DNA of 64,000 nt from Pseudoxanthomonas sp. GM95. Lineage in GTDB: Bacteria > Pseudomonadota > Gammaproteobacteria > Xanthomonadales > Xanthomonadaceae. The stretch's first letter is position 1, and every line of letters starts with the position of its first letter. A program made the translations under genes and the position numbers. The DNA is taken from positions 496,001 through 560,000 of the forward strand of contig NZ_FOAX01000001.1 in assembly GCF_900109775.1 (NCBI RefSeq), in the 5' to 3' direction. The notes beneath the pieces are model-generated. The model was given only the letters and a program-made list of their open reading frames with translations, had not been told where the DNA came from and searched no databases. Of this stretch, positions 31,172-40,941 are shown piece by piece.

Positions 31172-31528
31172 ATGAGCATCAAGAATACCGCCCGTCTGCG
31201 TCGCGCCAAGTCCACCCGTTCGCACATCCGTGTGCTCGGTGTGCACCGCCTGACCGTCCTGCGTACCGGCCAGCACCTGTACGCGCAGGTCTTCACTGCC
31301 GATGGCTCCAAGGTGATCGCTTCGGCGAACACCCTGCAGGCCGACGTGAAGGAAGGCCTGAAGAATGGCAAGAACAGCGACGCCGCCGCCAAGGTCGGCA
31401 AGCTGATCGCCGAGCGCGCCAAGGCCGCCGGCGTCGAGAAGGTCGCGTTCGACCGCTCGGGCTACCGCTACCACGGCCGCGTCAAGGCGCTGGCCGACGC
31501 AGCTCGCGAAGGCGGCCTGCAGTTCTAA
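31172..31528 (+). CDS. rplR: 50S ribosomal protein L18
   Basis: 118 residues. It binds 5S rRNA with L5. The family block [20 protein letters not shown] and the C-terminal [20 protein letters not shown] are conserved. It is followed by a 153-base gap containing a hairpin. Confidence 0.98.
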   Translation: MSIKNTARLRRAKSTRSHIRVLGVHRLTVLRTGQHLYAQVFTADGSKVIASANTLQADVKEGLKNGKNSDAAAKVGKLIAERAKAAGVEKVAFDRSGYRYHGRVKALADAAREGGLQF

Positions 31529-31537
31529 GCTTGAACG

Positions 31538-31558
31538 GCGTGGGGCTAGTCCCCACGC
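31538..31558 (+). terminator. Hairpin between rplR and rpsE
   Basis: GCGTGGGG (31538-31545) pairs perfectly with CCCCACGC (31551-31558) around CTAGT, followed by TATTCCC. It looks like an attenuator or partial terminator inside the spc operon. The remaining gap to 31681 shows no gene. Confidence 0.5.
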
Positions 31559-31681
31559 TATTCCCGCCGGTGCGGGTTGCACCGGGCGCCCTGGATCTTA
31601 TGCATCCAGCTGCGTTTCACCGCTCCAGACCACAGCTATAAGCGGCCAAGCCGTACAGACCCTTTCAACAGGAATATAGAC

Positions 31682-32218
31682 ATGGCAGAAGAACAACGCT
31701 CGCGCGGGCGCGATCGCAACCGCGAAGAGAAAGTCGACGACGGCATGATCGAGAAGCTGATCGCGGTCAACCGCGTCAGCAAGACGGTCAAGGGCGGTCG
31801 CCAGTTCACCTTCACCGCACTGACGGTGGTGGGCGACGGCAACGGTCGCATCGGTTTTGGTTACGGCAAGGCGCGCGAAGTGCCGGTCGCGATCCAGAAG
31901 TCGATGGAATATGCCCGCAAGGGCATGCTCAACGTGAACCTCAACAACGGCACCCTGTGGCACCCGGTCAAGGCCGGCCACGGCGCGGCCCGCGTGTTCA
32001 TGCAGCCCGCCTCGGAAGGTACTGGCGTCATCGCCGGTGGCGCCATGCGCGCCGTGCTGGAAGCGGTCGGCGTGAAGAACGTGCTGGCCAAGGCTGTCGG
32101 TTCGCGTAACCCGATCAACCTGGTGCGTGCGACCCTGCGCGGCCTGGAAGACATGCAGTCGCCGGCCCGCATCGCGGCCAAGCGCGGCAAGTCGGTGGAG
32201 GAGCTGACCCATGGCTAA
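31682..32218 (+). CDS. rpsE: 30S ribosomal protein S5
   Basis: 178 residues from the ATG at 31682 ([17 protein letters not shown]); longer readings upstream run through the leader. The dsRBD-like N-terminal domain ([20 protein letters not shown]) and the C-terminal domain are intact. It helps decoding fidelity and mRNA unwinding. Overlaps rpmD by 8 bases. Confidence 0.98.
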   Translation: MAEEQRSRGRDRNREEKVDDGMIEKLIAVNRVSKTVKGGRQFTFTALTVVGDGNGRIGFGYGKAREVPVAIQKSMEYARKGMLNVNLNNGTLWHPVKAGHGAARVFMQPASEGTGVIAGGAMRAVLEAVGVKNVLAKAVGSRNPINLVRATLRGLEDMQSPARIAAKRGKSVEELTHG

Positions 32219-32402
32219 TGAGTCCAACAAGACTGTGAAGGTCCGCCTGGTGCGTGGCCTGCGTGGTTCCCAGTCCCGTCACCGCCTGTCGGTGAAGGCC
32301 CTGGGCCTGAACAAGCTCAACGATGTGCGTGAACTGAAGGACAGCCCGCAGGTGCGCGGTCTGATCGCCAAGGTTCACTACCTCGTCCGCGTCGAGGAGT
32401 AA
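32211..32402 (+). CDS. rpmD: 50S ribosomal protein L30
   Basis: 63 residues. It starts inside the last codons of rpsE. The typical core [20 protein letters not shown] is present. 5 bases before rplO. Confidence 0.97.
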   Translation: MANESNKTVKVRLVRGLRGSQSRHRLSVKALGLNKLNDVRELKDSPQVRGLIAKVHYLVRVEE

Positions 32403-32407
32403 TCAAC

Positions 32408-32845
32408 ATGCGTCTCAACACTCTCGCGCCCGTCGACGGCGCCCGTACCGCACGCAAGCGCGTCGGTCGCGGTATCGGTTCGGGCCTGGGCAAGACTGCC
32501 GGCCGCGGCCACAAGGGTTCCTTTGCCCGTTCGGGTAAGGGCAAGATCAAGGCGAAGTTCGAAGGCGGCCAGATGCCGCTGGTGAAGCGTCTGCCGAAGG
32601 TCGGTTTCCGCTCCAAGCTGAAGAAGAACGTCGCCGAAGTGCTGTCCTATGAACTGGACAAGTTGCAGGCAGGCGAGATCGACTTCGCCGCGCTCCGCGC
32701 CGCCAAGCTGGTGCCCAGCACCGCCAAGCGCGCCAAGATCGTGCTGAAGGGTGGCCTGACCAAGGCGTTCACGCTGAAGGGCGTGGCCGCAACGGCCGGT
32801 GCCAAGGCCGCGATCGAAGCTGCCGGCGGCAGCATCCAGGAGTAA
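32408..32845 (+). CDS. rplO: 50S ribosomal protein L15
   Basis: 145 residues with the Gly/Arg-rich N-terminal extension ([19 protein letters not shown]) that threads through 23S rRNA. A late assembly protein. 7 bases before secY. Confidence 0.98.
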   Translation: MRLNTLAPVDGARTARKRVGRGIGSGLGKTAGRGHKGSFARSGKGKIKAKFEGGQMPLVKRLPKVGFRSKLKKNVAEVLSYELDKLQAGEIDFAALRAAKLVPSTAKRAKIVLKGGLTKAFTLKGVAATAGAKAAIEAAGGSIQE

Positions 32846-32852
32846 GCGAAGC

Positions 32853-34196
32853 ATGGCGCAGCAAGGCATGGCGGGTGGTCTGGGCAAATTCACCGAGTTG
32901 CGGCAGCGTTTGCTGTTCGTCCTGGGGGCCCTGATCGTTTACCGGATCGGTTGCTACGTTCCGGTCCCGGGTGTGAACCCGGATGCCATGATTGCGCTCA
33001 TGCAGCAGCAGGGCGGCGGCATCGTGGACATGTTCAACATGTTCTCGGGCGGCGCCCTGCATCGCTTCAGCATCTTCGCGCTGAACGTCATGCCGTACAT
33101 CTCGGCATCGATCGTGATCCAGCTGGGCGCGCACATCTTCCCGGCGCTCAAGGCGCTGCAGAAGGAGGGCGAGTCCGGTCGGCGCAAGATCACCCAGTAC
33201 TCGCGCATCGGCGCGGTCCTGCTGGCGGTGGTGCAGGGCGGCAGTATTGCCCTGGCCCTGCAGCACCAGACTGCTCCGGGTGGCGCGCCGGTCGTCTACA
33301 TGCCGGGCATGGGCTTCGTGATCACAGCGATCGTCGCCCTGACCGCGGGCACCATCTTCCTGATGTGGGTGGGCGAGCAGGTCACCGAGCGTGGCGTCGG
33401 CAACGGCGTGTCGCTGATCATCTTCTCTGGCATCGTCGCCGGCCTGCCGGCTGCGGTGATCCACACGTTCAGCGCGGTCAACGACGGCACGATGAGCCCC
33501 ATCGCGCTGATCATCGTCGCTGTGGTGGTGTTTGCCTTCACCTGGTTCGTGGTGTTCGTCGAACGCGGCCAGCGCCGCATCACGGTGAACTACGCCCGTC
33601 GTCAGGGTGGCCGCAACGCCTACATGAACCAGACTTCGTTCCTGCCGCTCAAGCTGAACATGGCAGGCGTGATTCCGCCGATCTTTGCCTCGTCGATCCT
33701 GGCCTTCCCGGCGACGCTGGCGATGTGGTCGGGCCAGTCGCCGGCCGCCGTGACCCTGCAGCGCATCTCGCAGGCACTGGCCCCGGGTGAGCCGCTGCAC
33801 ATGATCGTGTTCGCGGCGATGATCATCGGCTTCGCGTTCTTCTACACGGCGCTGGTGTTCAACTCGCAGGAAACCGCCGAGAACCTGAAGAAGTCCGGCG
33901 CGCTGATTCCTGGCATCCGTCCAGGCAAGGCCACGGCCGACTACGTCGACGCGGTACTGACCCGCCTGACCGCCGCTGGCGCGCTTTATCTGGTGGCGGT
34001 GTGCCTGTTGCCGGAAGTGATGCGTACCCAGCTGGGCACCTCGTTCTACTTCGGCGGCACTTCGCTGCTGATCGTGGTGGTGGTGGTGATGGACTTCATC
34101 GCGCAGATCCAGGCGCACCTGATGTCGCACCAGTACGAAAGCCTGTTGAAGAAGGCCAATCTGAAGGGCGGTTCGCGCGGCTTGTCCCGCGGCTGA
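32853..34196 (+). CDS. secY: Preprotein translocase subunit SecY
   Basis: 447 residues from the ATG at 32853 ([20 protein letters not shown]). It is the pore of the Sec translocon, with ten expected membrane helices. The plug/TM2a region [20 protein letters not shown] and the cytoplasmic loop with [15 protein letters not shown] are recognisable. Last gene of the spc operon; no rpmJ follows. Confidence 0.98.
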   Translation: MAQQGMAGGLGKFTELRQRLLFVLGALIVYRIGCYVPVPGVNPDAMIALMQQQGGGIVDMFNMFSGGALHRFSIFALNVMPYISASIVIQLGAHIFPALKALQKEGESGRRKITQYSRIGAVLLAVVQGGSIALALQHQTAPGGAPVVYMPGMGFVITAIVALTAGTIFLMWVGEQVTERGVGNGVSLIIFSGIVAGLPAAVIHTFSAVNDGTMSPIALIIVAVVVFAFTWFVVFVERGQRRITVNYARRQGGRNAYMNQTSFLPLKLNMAGVIPPIFASSILAFPATLAMWSGQSPAAVTLQRISQALAPGEPLHMIVFAAMIIGFAFFYTALVFNSQETAENLKKSGALIPGIRPGKATADYVDAVLTRLTAAGALYLVAVCLLPEVMRTQLGTSFYFGGTSLLIVVVVVMDFIAQIQAHLMSHQYESLLKKANLKGGSRGLSRG

Positions 34197-34231
34197 TCCT
34201 GTAGTCGAAATCGCGGCGGACCCATTCCGCC

Positions 34232-34260
34232 ACCAAGCCCGGCCATCGGCCGGACTTTCA
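34232..34260 (+). terminator. Hairpin after secY
   Basis: CCGGCC and GGCCGG separated by ATC, inside an AAG...CTT frame (about 34236-34258), are followed by TTTCAAAA. This is the probable end of the spc transcript. Confidence 0.5.
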
Positions 34261-34382
34261 AAATGGGCGGCTCGTGCGGCGGTCTCGCGCGCGGGTGTGA
34301 AGCGTTCAGTCCCTGCGCCAGAGTAGCGCGGGGCGGCACGAAGACTCTCGGGTCGTCGGGCCAGGCCGCTTCCGGCGCCGGA

Positions 34383-34463
34383 GCATGGGCACACTCCCCA
34401 TGCCGGGTCCGTGGAACCGAAAGGTTCCATGGGCTTCCAAGTAACCCGAGACCTTGCTATCAT
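34383..34463 (+). promoter_or_regulatory. alpha operon promoter and upstream hairpins
   Basis: The 350-base secY-rpsM gap has no gene. GCATGGG (34383-34389) pairs with CCCATGC (34397-34403). TGGAACC (34412-34418) pairs with GGTTCCA (34423-34429) around a GAAA tetraloop. An extended -10 TGC-TATCAT is at 34455-34463, with no strong -35. In E. coli S4 represses this operon at the rpsM leader; no matching fold was identified. Confidence 0.55.
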
Positions 34464-34546
34464 TTCCAGTTCACTACGCCACAAGTGCGTCTGTCCGTTT
34501 CTGGGCGGGCGTTCGCCGGCCATCAAACAGTTTGGAGAATCGCGTC

Positions 34547-34903
34547 ATGGCGCGTATTGCAGGTGTCAACCTGCCTGCCCAGAAGCACGTCTGGGTGGGG
34601 CTGCAGAGCATCTACGGCATTGGCCGTACCCGGTCCAAGAAGGTCTGCGAAGCCGCAGGCGTGACGGTGACCACCAAGATCCGTGACCTGTCCGAGCCGG
34701 AAGTCGAGCGCCTGCGCGCCGAAATCGGCAAGTACATCGTCGAAGGCGACCTGCGTCGCGAAGTGGGTATGGCGATCAAGCGCCTGATGGACCTGGGCTG
34801 CTATCGCGGCCTGCGCCATCGTCGCGGTCTGCCGCTGCGCGGCCAGCGCACCCGTACCAATGCTCGCACCCGTAAGGGTCCGCGCAAAGCCATCAAGAAG
34901 TAA
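34547..34903 (+). CDS. rpsM: 30S ribosomal protein S13
   Basis: 118 residues from the ATG at 34547 ([20 protein letters not shown]). It forms bridges to the 50S and contacts P-site tRNA. The signature [20 protein letters not shown] is near the C-terminus. TTTGGAGA is the ribosome-binding site. First gene of the alpha operon. Confidence 0.98.
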   Translation: MARIAGVNLPAQKHVWVGLQSIYGIGRTRSKKVCEAAGVTVTTKIRDLSEPEVERLRAEIGKYIVEGDLRREVGMAIKRLMDLGCYRGLRHRRGLPLRGQRTRTNARTRKGPRKAIKK

Positions 34904-34915
34904 GGGGCGCACATC

Positions 34916-35308
34916 ATGGCCAAGCCAGCTGCAAAGGCACCGAAGAAGAAGATCAAGCGCGTCATCACTGATGGCGTCGCCCACGTCCACGCTTCGTTCA
35001 ACAACACCATCGTCACCATCACCGACCGCCAGGGCAATGCGCTCTCGTGGGCAACGTCGGGCGGTGCAGGCTTCCGCGGTTCGCGTAAGTCGACCCCGTT
35101 CGCCGCACAGGTCGCCGCCGAAAAGGCCGGCCGTGCAGCACTCGACTACGGTCTGAAGTCGCTGGAAGTCCGCATCAAGGGTCCGGGTCCGGGCCGTGAG
35201 TCGGCCGTACGTTCGCTCAACAACGTCGGCTACAAGATCACCAACATCATCGACGTGACGCCTATCCCGCACAACGGGTGCCGTCCGCCGAAGAAGCGTC
35301 GCGTCTAA
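34916..35308 (+). CDS. rpsK: 30S ribosomal protein S11
   Basis: 130 residues. Platform protein beside the mRNA exit. It contains [20 protein letters not shown] and the C-terminal [13 protein letters not shown] signature. 12 bases after rpsM. Confidence 0.98.
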   Translation: MAKPAAKAPKKKIKRVITDGVAHVHASFNNTIVTITDRQGNALSWATSGGAGFRGSRKSTPFAAQVAAEKAGRAALDYGLKSLEVRIKGPGPGRESAVRSLNNVGYKITNIIDVTPIPHNGCRPPKKRRV

Positions 35309-35323
35309 AGGGAGCGATAAGAA

Positions 35324-35953
35324 ATGGCTCGTTACATCGGTCCTACCTGCAAACTCGCTCGTCGCGAAGGCGCAGACCTGTCCCTCAAGAGCCCGGCGCG
35401 CGCGCTGGACTCCAAGTGCAAGCTGGAGCAGAAGCCCGGCCAGCACGGCGCCACTGCCCGCAAGGGCAAGCTGTCCGACTACGCCACCCAGCTGCGTGAA
35501 AAGCAGAAGGTCAAGCGTATCTACGGCCTGCTGGAGCGTCAGTTCCGCAATTACTACAAGAAGGCCTCGACCAAGAAAGGCAACACCGGCGAGAACCTCC
35601 TGCAGCTGCTGGAAACCCGTCTGGACAACGTGATCTACCGCATGGGTTTCGCGGTCACCCGTCCGGCCGCCCGTCAGCTGGTCTCGCACCGTGGCGTGCT
35701 GGTCAACGGCAAGTCCGTGAACCTGCCGTCGTACCAGGTCAAGGCTGGCGACGCCATCGAACTGTCGGAAAAGGCACAGAAGCAGCTGCGCGTCCAGGAG
35801 TCCCTGACCGTCGCTGAGCAGCTGGACCTGAGCCCGTCGTGGGTGGAAGTGGATTCGAAGAAGTTTGCCGGCGTGTTCAAGGCCGTGCCGGTCCGTTCGG
35901 ATCTGCCCGCCGACATCAACGAAGCGCTGATCGTCGAGCTTTACTCGAAGTAA
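35324..35953 (+). CDS. rpsD: 30S ribosomal protein S4
   Basis: 209 residues. Primary 16S assembly protein with a central S4 RNA-binding domain ([20 protein letters not shown]). In E. coli it represses the alpha operon. The zinc-free N-terminal form CKLARREG...[11 protein letters not shown] is seen. A palindrome separates it from rpoA. Confidence 0.98.
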   Translation: MARYIGPTCKLARREGADLSLKSPARALDSKCKLEQKPGQHGATARKGKLSDYATQLREKQKVKRIYGLLERQFRNYYKKASTKKGNTGENLLQLLETRLDNVIYRMGFAVTRPAARQLVSHRGVLVNGKSVNLPSYQVKAGDAIELSEKAQKQLRVQESLTVAEQLDLSPSWVEVDSKKFAGVFKAVPVRSDLPADINEALIVELYSK

Positions 35954-35962
35954 TCACAACCG

Positions 35963-35984
35963 CACCCCTGCCATGGCAGGGGTG
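35963..35984 (+). terminator. Perfect palindrome between rpsD and rpoA
   Basis: CACCCCTGCC (35963-35972) is the exact complement of GGCAGGGGTG (35975-35984), separated only by AT. It is followed by TTTGCAGGAG, which is also the rpoA ribosome-binding site, so folding could affect rpoA translation or cause partial termination. Confidence 0.6.
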
Positions 35985-36004
35985 TTTGCAGGAGACAAAG
36001 CAAC

Positions 36005-37003
36005 ATGACGGGTATCACTCAGCAAGTGCTGCGCCCCCGCGGCCCGCAGATCGAGCGCCTGACCGACAACCGCGCCAAGGTGGTCATCGAACCGCTGGAG
36101 CGTGGTTATGGTCATACGCTGGGCAATGCGTTGCGCCGCGTGCTGTTGTCGTCCATCCCCGGCTTCGCCATCACCGAGGTCGAGATCGACGGCGTGCTGC
36201 ACGAGTACAGCACCATCGAGGGTCTGCAGGAGGACGTGCTGGAAGTCCTGTTGAACCTCAAGGATGTGGCCATCCGCATCCACACCGGTGACAACGCCAC
36301 CCTGAGCCTGACCAAGCAGGGTCCGGGCGTGGTGACCGCCAGCGACATCAAGACCGACCACAACGTCGAGATCCTGAATCCCGACCACGTGATCGCGCAC
36401 CTGACCAAGGACATCGCGGTCAACCTGCGCCTGAAGATCGAGCGTGGCTTCGGCTATCAGCCGGCCGCTGCCCGTCGCCGTCCGGATGAAGAAAGCCGTG
36501 CCATCGGCCGCCTGGTGCTGGATGCCTCGTTCTCGCCCGTCCGTCGCGTCGCCTACGCCGTCGAGTCCGCTCGCGTCGAACAGCGCACCGACCTGGACAA
36601 GCTGGTCCTGGACATCGAGACCAACGGCACGATCGACGCCGAAGAAGCCGTGCGCACCGCCGCCGACATCCTGAGCGACCAGCTGTCGGTGTTCGGCGAC
36701 TTCACGCACCGCGATCGCGGCGCGCCGAAGCAGCAGACCGGTGGCGTGGATCCGGTGCTGCTGCGCCCGATCGACGACCTGGAGCTGACCGTGCGTTCGG
36801 CCAACTGCCTCAAGGCCGAGAGCATCTACTACATCGGCGACCTGATCCAGAAGACCGAAGTCGAACTGCTCAAGACCCCGAACCTCGGCAAGAAGTCGCT
36901 GACCGAGATCAAGGAAGTCCTGGCGCAGCGCGGCCTGTCCCTGGGCATGAAGCTGGAAAACTGGCCGCCGGCCGGTGTTTCCCAGCACGGCATGATGGGC
37001 TGA
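36005..37003 (+). CDS. rpoA: RNA polymerase alpha subunit
   Basis: 332 residues. The N-terminal dimerisation domain ([20 protein letters not shown] near residue 37) and the C-terminal DNA/activator-binding domain ([32 protein letters not shown]) are joined by the usual linker. It is flanked on both sides by hairpins. Confidence 0.99.
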   Translation: MTGITQQVLRPRGPQIERLTDNRAKVVIEPLERGYGHTLGNALRRVLLSSIPGFAITEVEIDGVLHEYSTIEGLQEDVLEVLLNLKDVAIRIHTGDNATLSLTKQGPGVVTASDIKTDHNVEILNPDHVIAHLTKDIAVNLRLKIERGFGYQPAAARRRPDEESRAIGRLVLDASFSPVRRVAYAVESARVEQRTDLDKLVLDIETNGTIDAEEAVRTAADILSDQLSVFGDFTHRDRGAPKQQTGGVDPVLLRPIDDLELTVRSANCLKAESIYYIGDLIQKTEVELLKTPNLGKKSLTEIKEVLAQRGLSLGMKLENWPPAGVSQHGMMG

Positions 37004-37015
37004 TCAAGCAACACG

Positions 37016-37047
37016 CAGGTCCCCGCGTCGCAAGGCGCGGGGACCTG
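37016..37047 (+). terminator. 12-bp hairpin between rpoA and rplQ
   Basis: CAGGTCCCCGCG (37016-37027) pairs without mismatch with CGCGGGGACCTG (37036-37047) around an 8-base loop, followed by GTTTCACC. The 195-base gap then runs to rplQ without a recognisable promoter or gene. Probably partial termination or RNA processing. Confidence 0.6.
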
Positions 37048-37198
37048 GTTTCACCGCATTACCTCGACGACGGACCAATAAGGTCCGCGCGACGTCCGGA
37101 CAGGATGACCGGACAGGGACCAACCGCAGTCCAAGCAACAACGCCACGATGGCGACAGCGAACCTCAACAGACTCAACATTCATCAGGAAGCACACTC

Positions 37199-37573
37199 AT
37201 GCGTCACCAGAAAGCCGGTCGTAAGTTCAACCGCACCAGCTCGCATCGCGCCGCGATGTTCTCCAACATGGCCGCCTCGCTGATCAAGCACGGCCTGATC
37301 AAGACCACCCTGCCCAAGGCCAAGGAACTGCGTCGCGTCGCCGAGCCGCTGATCACCCTGGCCAAGGTCGATGGCGTGGCCAACCGCCGCCTGGCGTTCG
37401 CGCGTCTGCGCGACAAGGAAGCCGTGGGCACCCTGTTCACCACGCTGGGCCCGCGCTACGTGTCGCGCCCGGGTGGCTACCTGCGCATCCTCAAGTGCGG
37501 TTTCCGCGCTGGCGACAACGCGCCGATGGCCTACGTGGAACTGGTCGACCGTCCGGACGCCGCCACCGAGTAA
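37199..37573 (+). CDS. rplQ: 50S ribosomal protein L17
   Basis: 124 residues, starting [20 protein letters not shown]. Tunnel-exit protein and last gene of the alpha operon. An intrinsic terminator follows 30 bases after the stop. Confidence 0.98.
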   Translation: MRHQKAGRKFNRTSSHRAAMFSNMAASLIKHGLIKTTLPKAKELRRVAEPLITLAKVDGVANRRLAFARLRDKEAVGTLFTTLGPRYVSRPGGYLRILKCGFRAGDNAPMAYVELVDRPDAATE

Positions 37574-37603
37574 TCGGTCGCGCACCACGTAAGACCTCTG
37601 CAG

Positions 37604-37632
37604 ACCCCGGCACATGCCGGGGTTTTGCTTTT
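37604..37632 (+). terminator. Intrinsic terminator of the ribosomal super-cluster
   Basis: ACCCCGGC (37604-37611) pairs with GCCGGGGT (37616-37623) around ACAT; the run TTTTGCTTTT follows. This is the first textbook rho-independent terminator since the tRNA promoter 33 kb upstream. Confidence 0.88.
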
Positions 37633-37670
37633 GGGGCGGCGTCGATGCGACGGAGCATGCCAAGCGGTTA

Positions 37671-37700
37671 TTGGCCGTGCGCGGCGTGGATGGCGATAAT
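37671..37700 (+). promoter_or_regulatory. Candidate dsbB promoter
   Basis: TTGGCC at 37671-37676 and GATAAT at 37695-37700 are separated by 18 bases, 27 bases before the dsbB start. Plausible sigma70 promoter. Confidence 0.45.
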
Positions 37701-37727
37701 GCGGACACCTTTACGACGCACGTGCCC

Positions 37728-38258
37728 ATGAATCCTTTTCGCTGGTCGTTCCGCGCGCAGTTCCTGTCCGGTTTCGTGGTCTGCGTGGTGCTGCTTGGCG
37801 CTGCGCTATACACGCAGTATTTCCAGAACCAAATCCCGTGCCCGCTGTGCACGTTCCAGCGTGGCGCGTTCGCGCTGCTGGGACTGCTGTTCCTGATCGG
37901 TGGCCTGCATGCGCCGAAGGGGCGCGGTGGACGCGCCACGTATGGGGTGCTGGCGCTGATCCCGGCGGCGATCGGCCTGGGCATCGCAGGCCGACACGTG
38001 TGGCTGCAGCACCTGCCGCCAGACCAGGTGCCGGCCTGCGGCCCGGACCTGGCCTACATGATGGAAGCCTTCCCGATGGGCGCGATGTTGCGCCAAGTGC
38101 TGACCGGTTCGGGCGAGTGCGCCGAGGTGAGCTGGCGCCTGTTCGGCCTGTCGATGCCGGAGTGGAGCCTGATCTGGTTCGTCGCGCTGACGCTCTGGCT
38201 GCTGGTCGCCGCCTTCCGCAGCCGCAAGCCCGACCTGCTGCGCGACCTGCGCTCGTAA
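37728..38258 (+). CDS. dsbB: Disulfide bond formation protein B
   Basis: 176 residues from the ATG at 37728; an in-frame upstream start would extend back into the rplQ terminator. An inner-membrane quinone reductase that reoxidises DsbA. Four hydrophobic segments are visible. The N-terminal redox pair Cys38/Cys41 is in IPCPLC; the second periplasmic pair is Cys104 and Cys131 (VPACG and GSGEC). It stands alone between the alpha operon and the DAHP synthase. Confidence 0.95.
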   Translation: MNPFRWSFRAQFLSGFVVCVVLLGAALYTQYFQNQIPCPLCTFQRGAFALLGLLFLIGGLHAPKGRGGRATYGVLALIPAAIGLGIAGRHVWLQHLPPDQVPACGPDLAYMMEAFPMGAMLRQVLTGSGECAEVSWRLFGLSMPEWSLIWFVALTLWLLVAAFRSRKPDLLRDLRS

Positions 38259-38307
38259 ACGCGCACTTTCCCTTTCAAGCGGCGCCTCGCGTCGCGGATG
38301 TCCTGCC

Positions 38308-39699
38308 ATGAATAGCCCTGACCGCTCGCTGCACGCCGTGAACCTGCCCAAGGACTGGTCGCCGACCACCTGGCGCGATCGGCCTGCGCTGCAGATGCCG
38401 ACCTATCCCGATGCCGGTACGCTCAAGACCGCGTTGGACGAACTGGGCCGGCTGCCGCCGTTGGTGACCTCGTGGGAGATCTTCGCGCTGAAGAAGCAGC
38501 TGGCCGAGGCGCAGGAAGGCAAGCGCTTCCTGCTGCAGGGCGGCGATTGCGCGGAGAGTTTTTCCGACTGCGAGTCCGGGCTGATCTCCAACCGTCTCAA
38601 GGTGCTGCTGCAGATGAGCCTGGTCCTGGTGCACGGGCTGCAGCTGCCGGTGGTGCGCGTGGGCCGTTTTGCCGGGCAGTACGCCAAGCCGCGTTCGACC
38701 GACATGGAGACGCGCGGCGACGTCACCCTGCCCAGCTATCGCGGCGACCTGGTCAATGCGCCGGAATTCAGCGAGGCCGCGCGCATCCCCGACCCACAAC
38801 GCATGATCCGCGCGCATTCGCGCTCGGCCATGACGATGAATTTCGTGCGGGCGCTGATCGATGGCGGCTTCGCCGACCTGCACCATCCCGAGTACTGGAA
38901 CCTCAACTGGGTGGGCTATTCGCCGCTGGCCAACGAATACCAGCAGATGGTGTCGGACATCGGCGGCGCGGTGCGCTTCATGGAGACGCTGGCCGGTTCG
39001 GAGGTGCACAACCTCAATCGCATCGATTTCTACACCTCGCACGAAGCGCTGCTGCTGCCCTACGAAGAAGCGCTGACCCGCGAAGTGCCGCGCCAGTGGG
39101 GCTGGTTCAACCTGTCCACGCATTATCCGTGGATCGGCATGCGCACCGCGGCGCTCGATGGCGCGCATGTGGAATACCTGCGCGGCGTGCGCAATCCGAT
39201 CGCGATCAAGGTCGGGCCTTCGGTGCAGCCGGACCAGCTGCTGCGCCTGATGGACGTGCTCAACCCGGACGACGAGCCGGGCCGCCTGAGCTTCATCCAT
39301 CGCATGGGCGCTGCCCACATCGCGGAGAAGCTGCCGCCGCTGCTTGAAGCAGTCAAGCGCGATGGCCGCCGCGTGCTGTGGGTGTGCGATGCGATGCATG
39401 GCAATACCGAGAGCACGTCCAATGGCTTCAAGACGAGGCGCTTCGACAATATCCGCAGCGAAGTGGAGCAGTCCTTCGACCTGCATGCCGCGGCCGGCAC
39501 GCGCCTGGGTGGCGTGCACCTGGAGCTGACCGGCGAAGACGTGACCGAATGCACCGGCGGCGCGCGCGAGCTGACCGACGTGGATCTGGAGCGTGCGTAT
39601 CGCTCCACCGTCGATCCGCGCCTGAACTACGAGCAGTCGCTGGAGATCGCGATGCTGATCGTGCGCAAGCAGCGCCAGAACAAAATCGCCACCGCGTAA
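38308..39699 (+). CDS. 3-deoxy-7-phosphoheptulonate (DAHP) synthase, class II
   Basis: 463 residues. It condenses phosphoenolpyruvate and erythrose 4-phosphate, the first step of the shikimate pathway. Class II (plant/Mycobacterium-like) signatures: LLQGGDCAESF, AKPRSTDMETRG, YRGDLVNAPEF, HEALLLPYEEALTR, WVCDAMHGNT and GGVHLELTGEDVTECTGG. It is unrelated in sequence to the short AroF/G/H type I enzymes of E. coli. 49 bases after dsbB. Confidence 0.95.
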   Translation: MNSPDRSLHAVNLPKDWSPTTWRDRPALQMPTYPDAGTLKTALDELGRLPPLVTSWEIFALKKQLAEAQEGKRFLLQGGDCAESFSDCESGLISNRLKVLLQMSLVLVHGLQLPVVRVGRFAGQYAKPRSTDMETRGDVTLPSYRGDLVNAPEFSEAARIPDPQRMIRAHSRSAMTMNFVRALIDGGFADLHHPEYWNLNWVGYSPLANEYQQMVSDIGGAVRFMETLAGSEVHNLNRIDFYTSHEALLLPYEEALTREVPRQWGWFNLSTHYPWIGMRTAALDGAHVEYLRGVRNPIAIKVGPSVQPDQLLRLMDVLNPDDEPGRLSFIHRMGAAHIAEKLPPLLEAVKRDGRRVLWVCDAMHGNTESTSNGFKTRRFDNIRSEVEQSFDLHAAAGTRLGGVHLELTGEDVTECTGGARELTDVDLERAYRSTVDPRLNYEQSLEIAMLIVRKQRQNKIATA

Positions 39700-39772
39700 G
39701 CGCCGCGCATGTCGGGCGCGACATCGTGCGCCGACATGAAGTGAACAGCGGCTTTGGCAAGGTCGGTCATTG

Positions 39773-40930
39773 ATGACCGACCTCCACTGGAATGACATCA
39801 GCCCGTATGCGATTCCGCTGGGCCTTTCGGCGCTGCTGGGCCTGCTGGCCTGGAGTCTGTTCGCCTGGCTGGAACGCCGGTCGCGCGAGAAGGATTACCG
39901 CCGCGCGCGTATCACCCGCATCCTGAGCCTGCCGCTGGCGTTCCTGCTGCCGCTGATCTTCATCCGCGCCGGGCTGGACGCCACGCCGATCAAGGACGCG
40001 CAACTGGCGCTGGTGAAGCTTGGCCTGCACGTGGGCATCGTCGGCTGCGCGACCTGGCTGGCTGTGCGCGTGGTCAATGGCATCGTCGCAGCAATCTTGC
40101 GCGACCATCGCATCGACGTGGCCGACAACCTCGCCGCGCGCCAGGTCCATACCCAGGCGCGGGTGCTCGGGCGCGTGGCGTCGGGCCTGGTGATCCTGGT
40201 GGGTGCCTCGGTGGTGCTGCTGCAGTTCGACGAGGTGCGCCAGCTCGGCAAGACGCTGTTGGCCTCGGCCGGCATCCTCGGGCTGGTGGCCGGCATCGCG
40301 GCCAAGCCGGTATTCGGCAACCTGATCGCCGGGCTGCAGATCGCGCTGTCGCAGCCGATCCGGCTGGACGACGTGGTGATCGTCGAAGGCGAATGGGGCC
40401 GGATCGAGGAGATCACCAGTTCGTTCGTCGTCGTCCACATCTGGGACGAGCGCCGGATGGTGGTGCCGCTGACCTGGTTCATCGAGAACCCGTTCCAGAA
40501 CTGGACCCGGCGCAACGCCGACATGCTGGGCACGGTGTTCCTGTGGCTGGACTACCGCACGCCGATGGCCGAGGTGCGCGCCGAAACCGAGCGCGTGTGC
40601 AAGGGCGATCCGCGCTGGGACGGGCGGGTGTGCATCGCCCAGGTGACCGAAACCTCGGAGACGGCGATGCAGGTGCGCCTGCTGGTGAGCGCGCGCAACT
40701 CCGGCGATGCCTTCGACCTGCGTTGCGTGGTGCGCGAGCGCGTGCTGGATTACCTGGCGCGCGAATATCCCTACGCGCTGCCGCGCCAGCGCAACGAACT
40801 CACCCGCGAACAGACGCCGCCGGATACGCCGCAAGTGGTGCCGAGCCTGCGCCAGACCAATTCGCCCGGTGCCGAAGACGGCCCGCCGCCGGTGACCCAG
40901 CAGGATGACGCGCCGCCGCCGGCGGTCTAG
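39773..40930 (+). CDS. MscS-type mechanosensitive ion channel
   Basis: 385 residues from the ATG at 39773 (a TTG one codon earlier is possible). Four hydrophobic stretches precede the MscS core: the pore helix region TLLASAGILGLVAGIAAKPV, then FGNLIAGLQIALSQPIRLDD, and the beta domain with VVVHIWDERRMVVPLTWF. The tail is rich in Pro, Asp and Gln. Probably protects against hypo-osmotic shock; some relatives have other gating signals. Confidence 0.9.
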   Translation: MTDLHWNDISPYAIPLGLSALLGLLAWSLFAWLERRSREKDYRRARITRILSLPLAFLLPLIFIRAGLDATPIKDAQLALVKLGLHVGIVGCATWLAVRVVNGIVAAILRDHRIDVADNLAARQVHTQARVLGRVASGLVILVGASVVLLQFDEVRQLGKTLLASAGILGLVAGIAAKPVFGNLIAGLQIALSQPIRLDDVVIVEGEWGRIEEITSSFVVVHIWDERRMVVPLTWFIENPFQNWTRRNADMLGTVFLWLDYRTPMAEVRAETERVCKGDPRWDGRVCIAQVTETSETAMQVRLLVSARNSGDAFDLRCVVRERVLDYLAREYPYALPRQRNELTREQTPPDTPQVVPSLRQTNSPGAEDGPPPVTQQDDAPPPAV

Positions 40931-40941
40931 CGCAAACGCGC

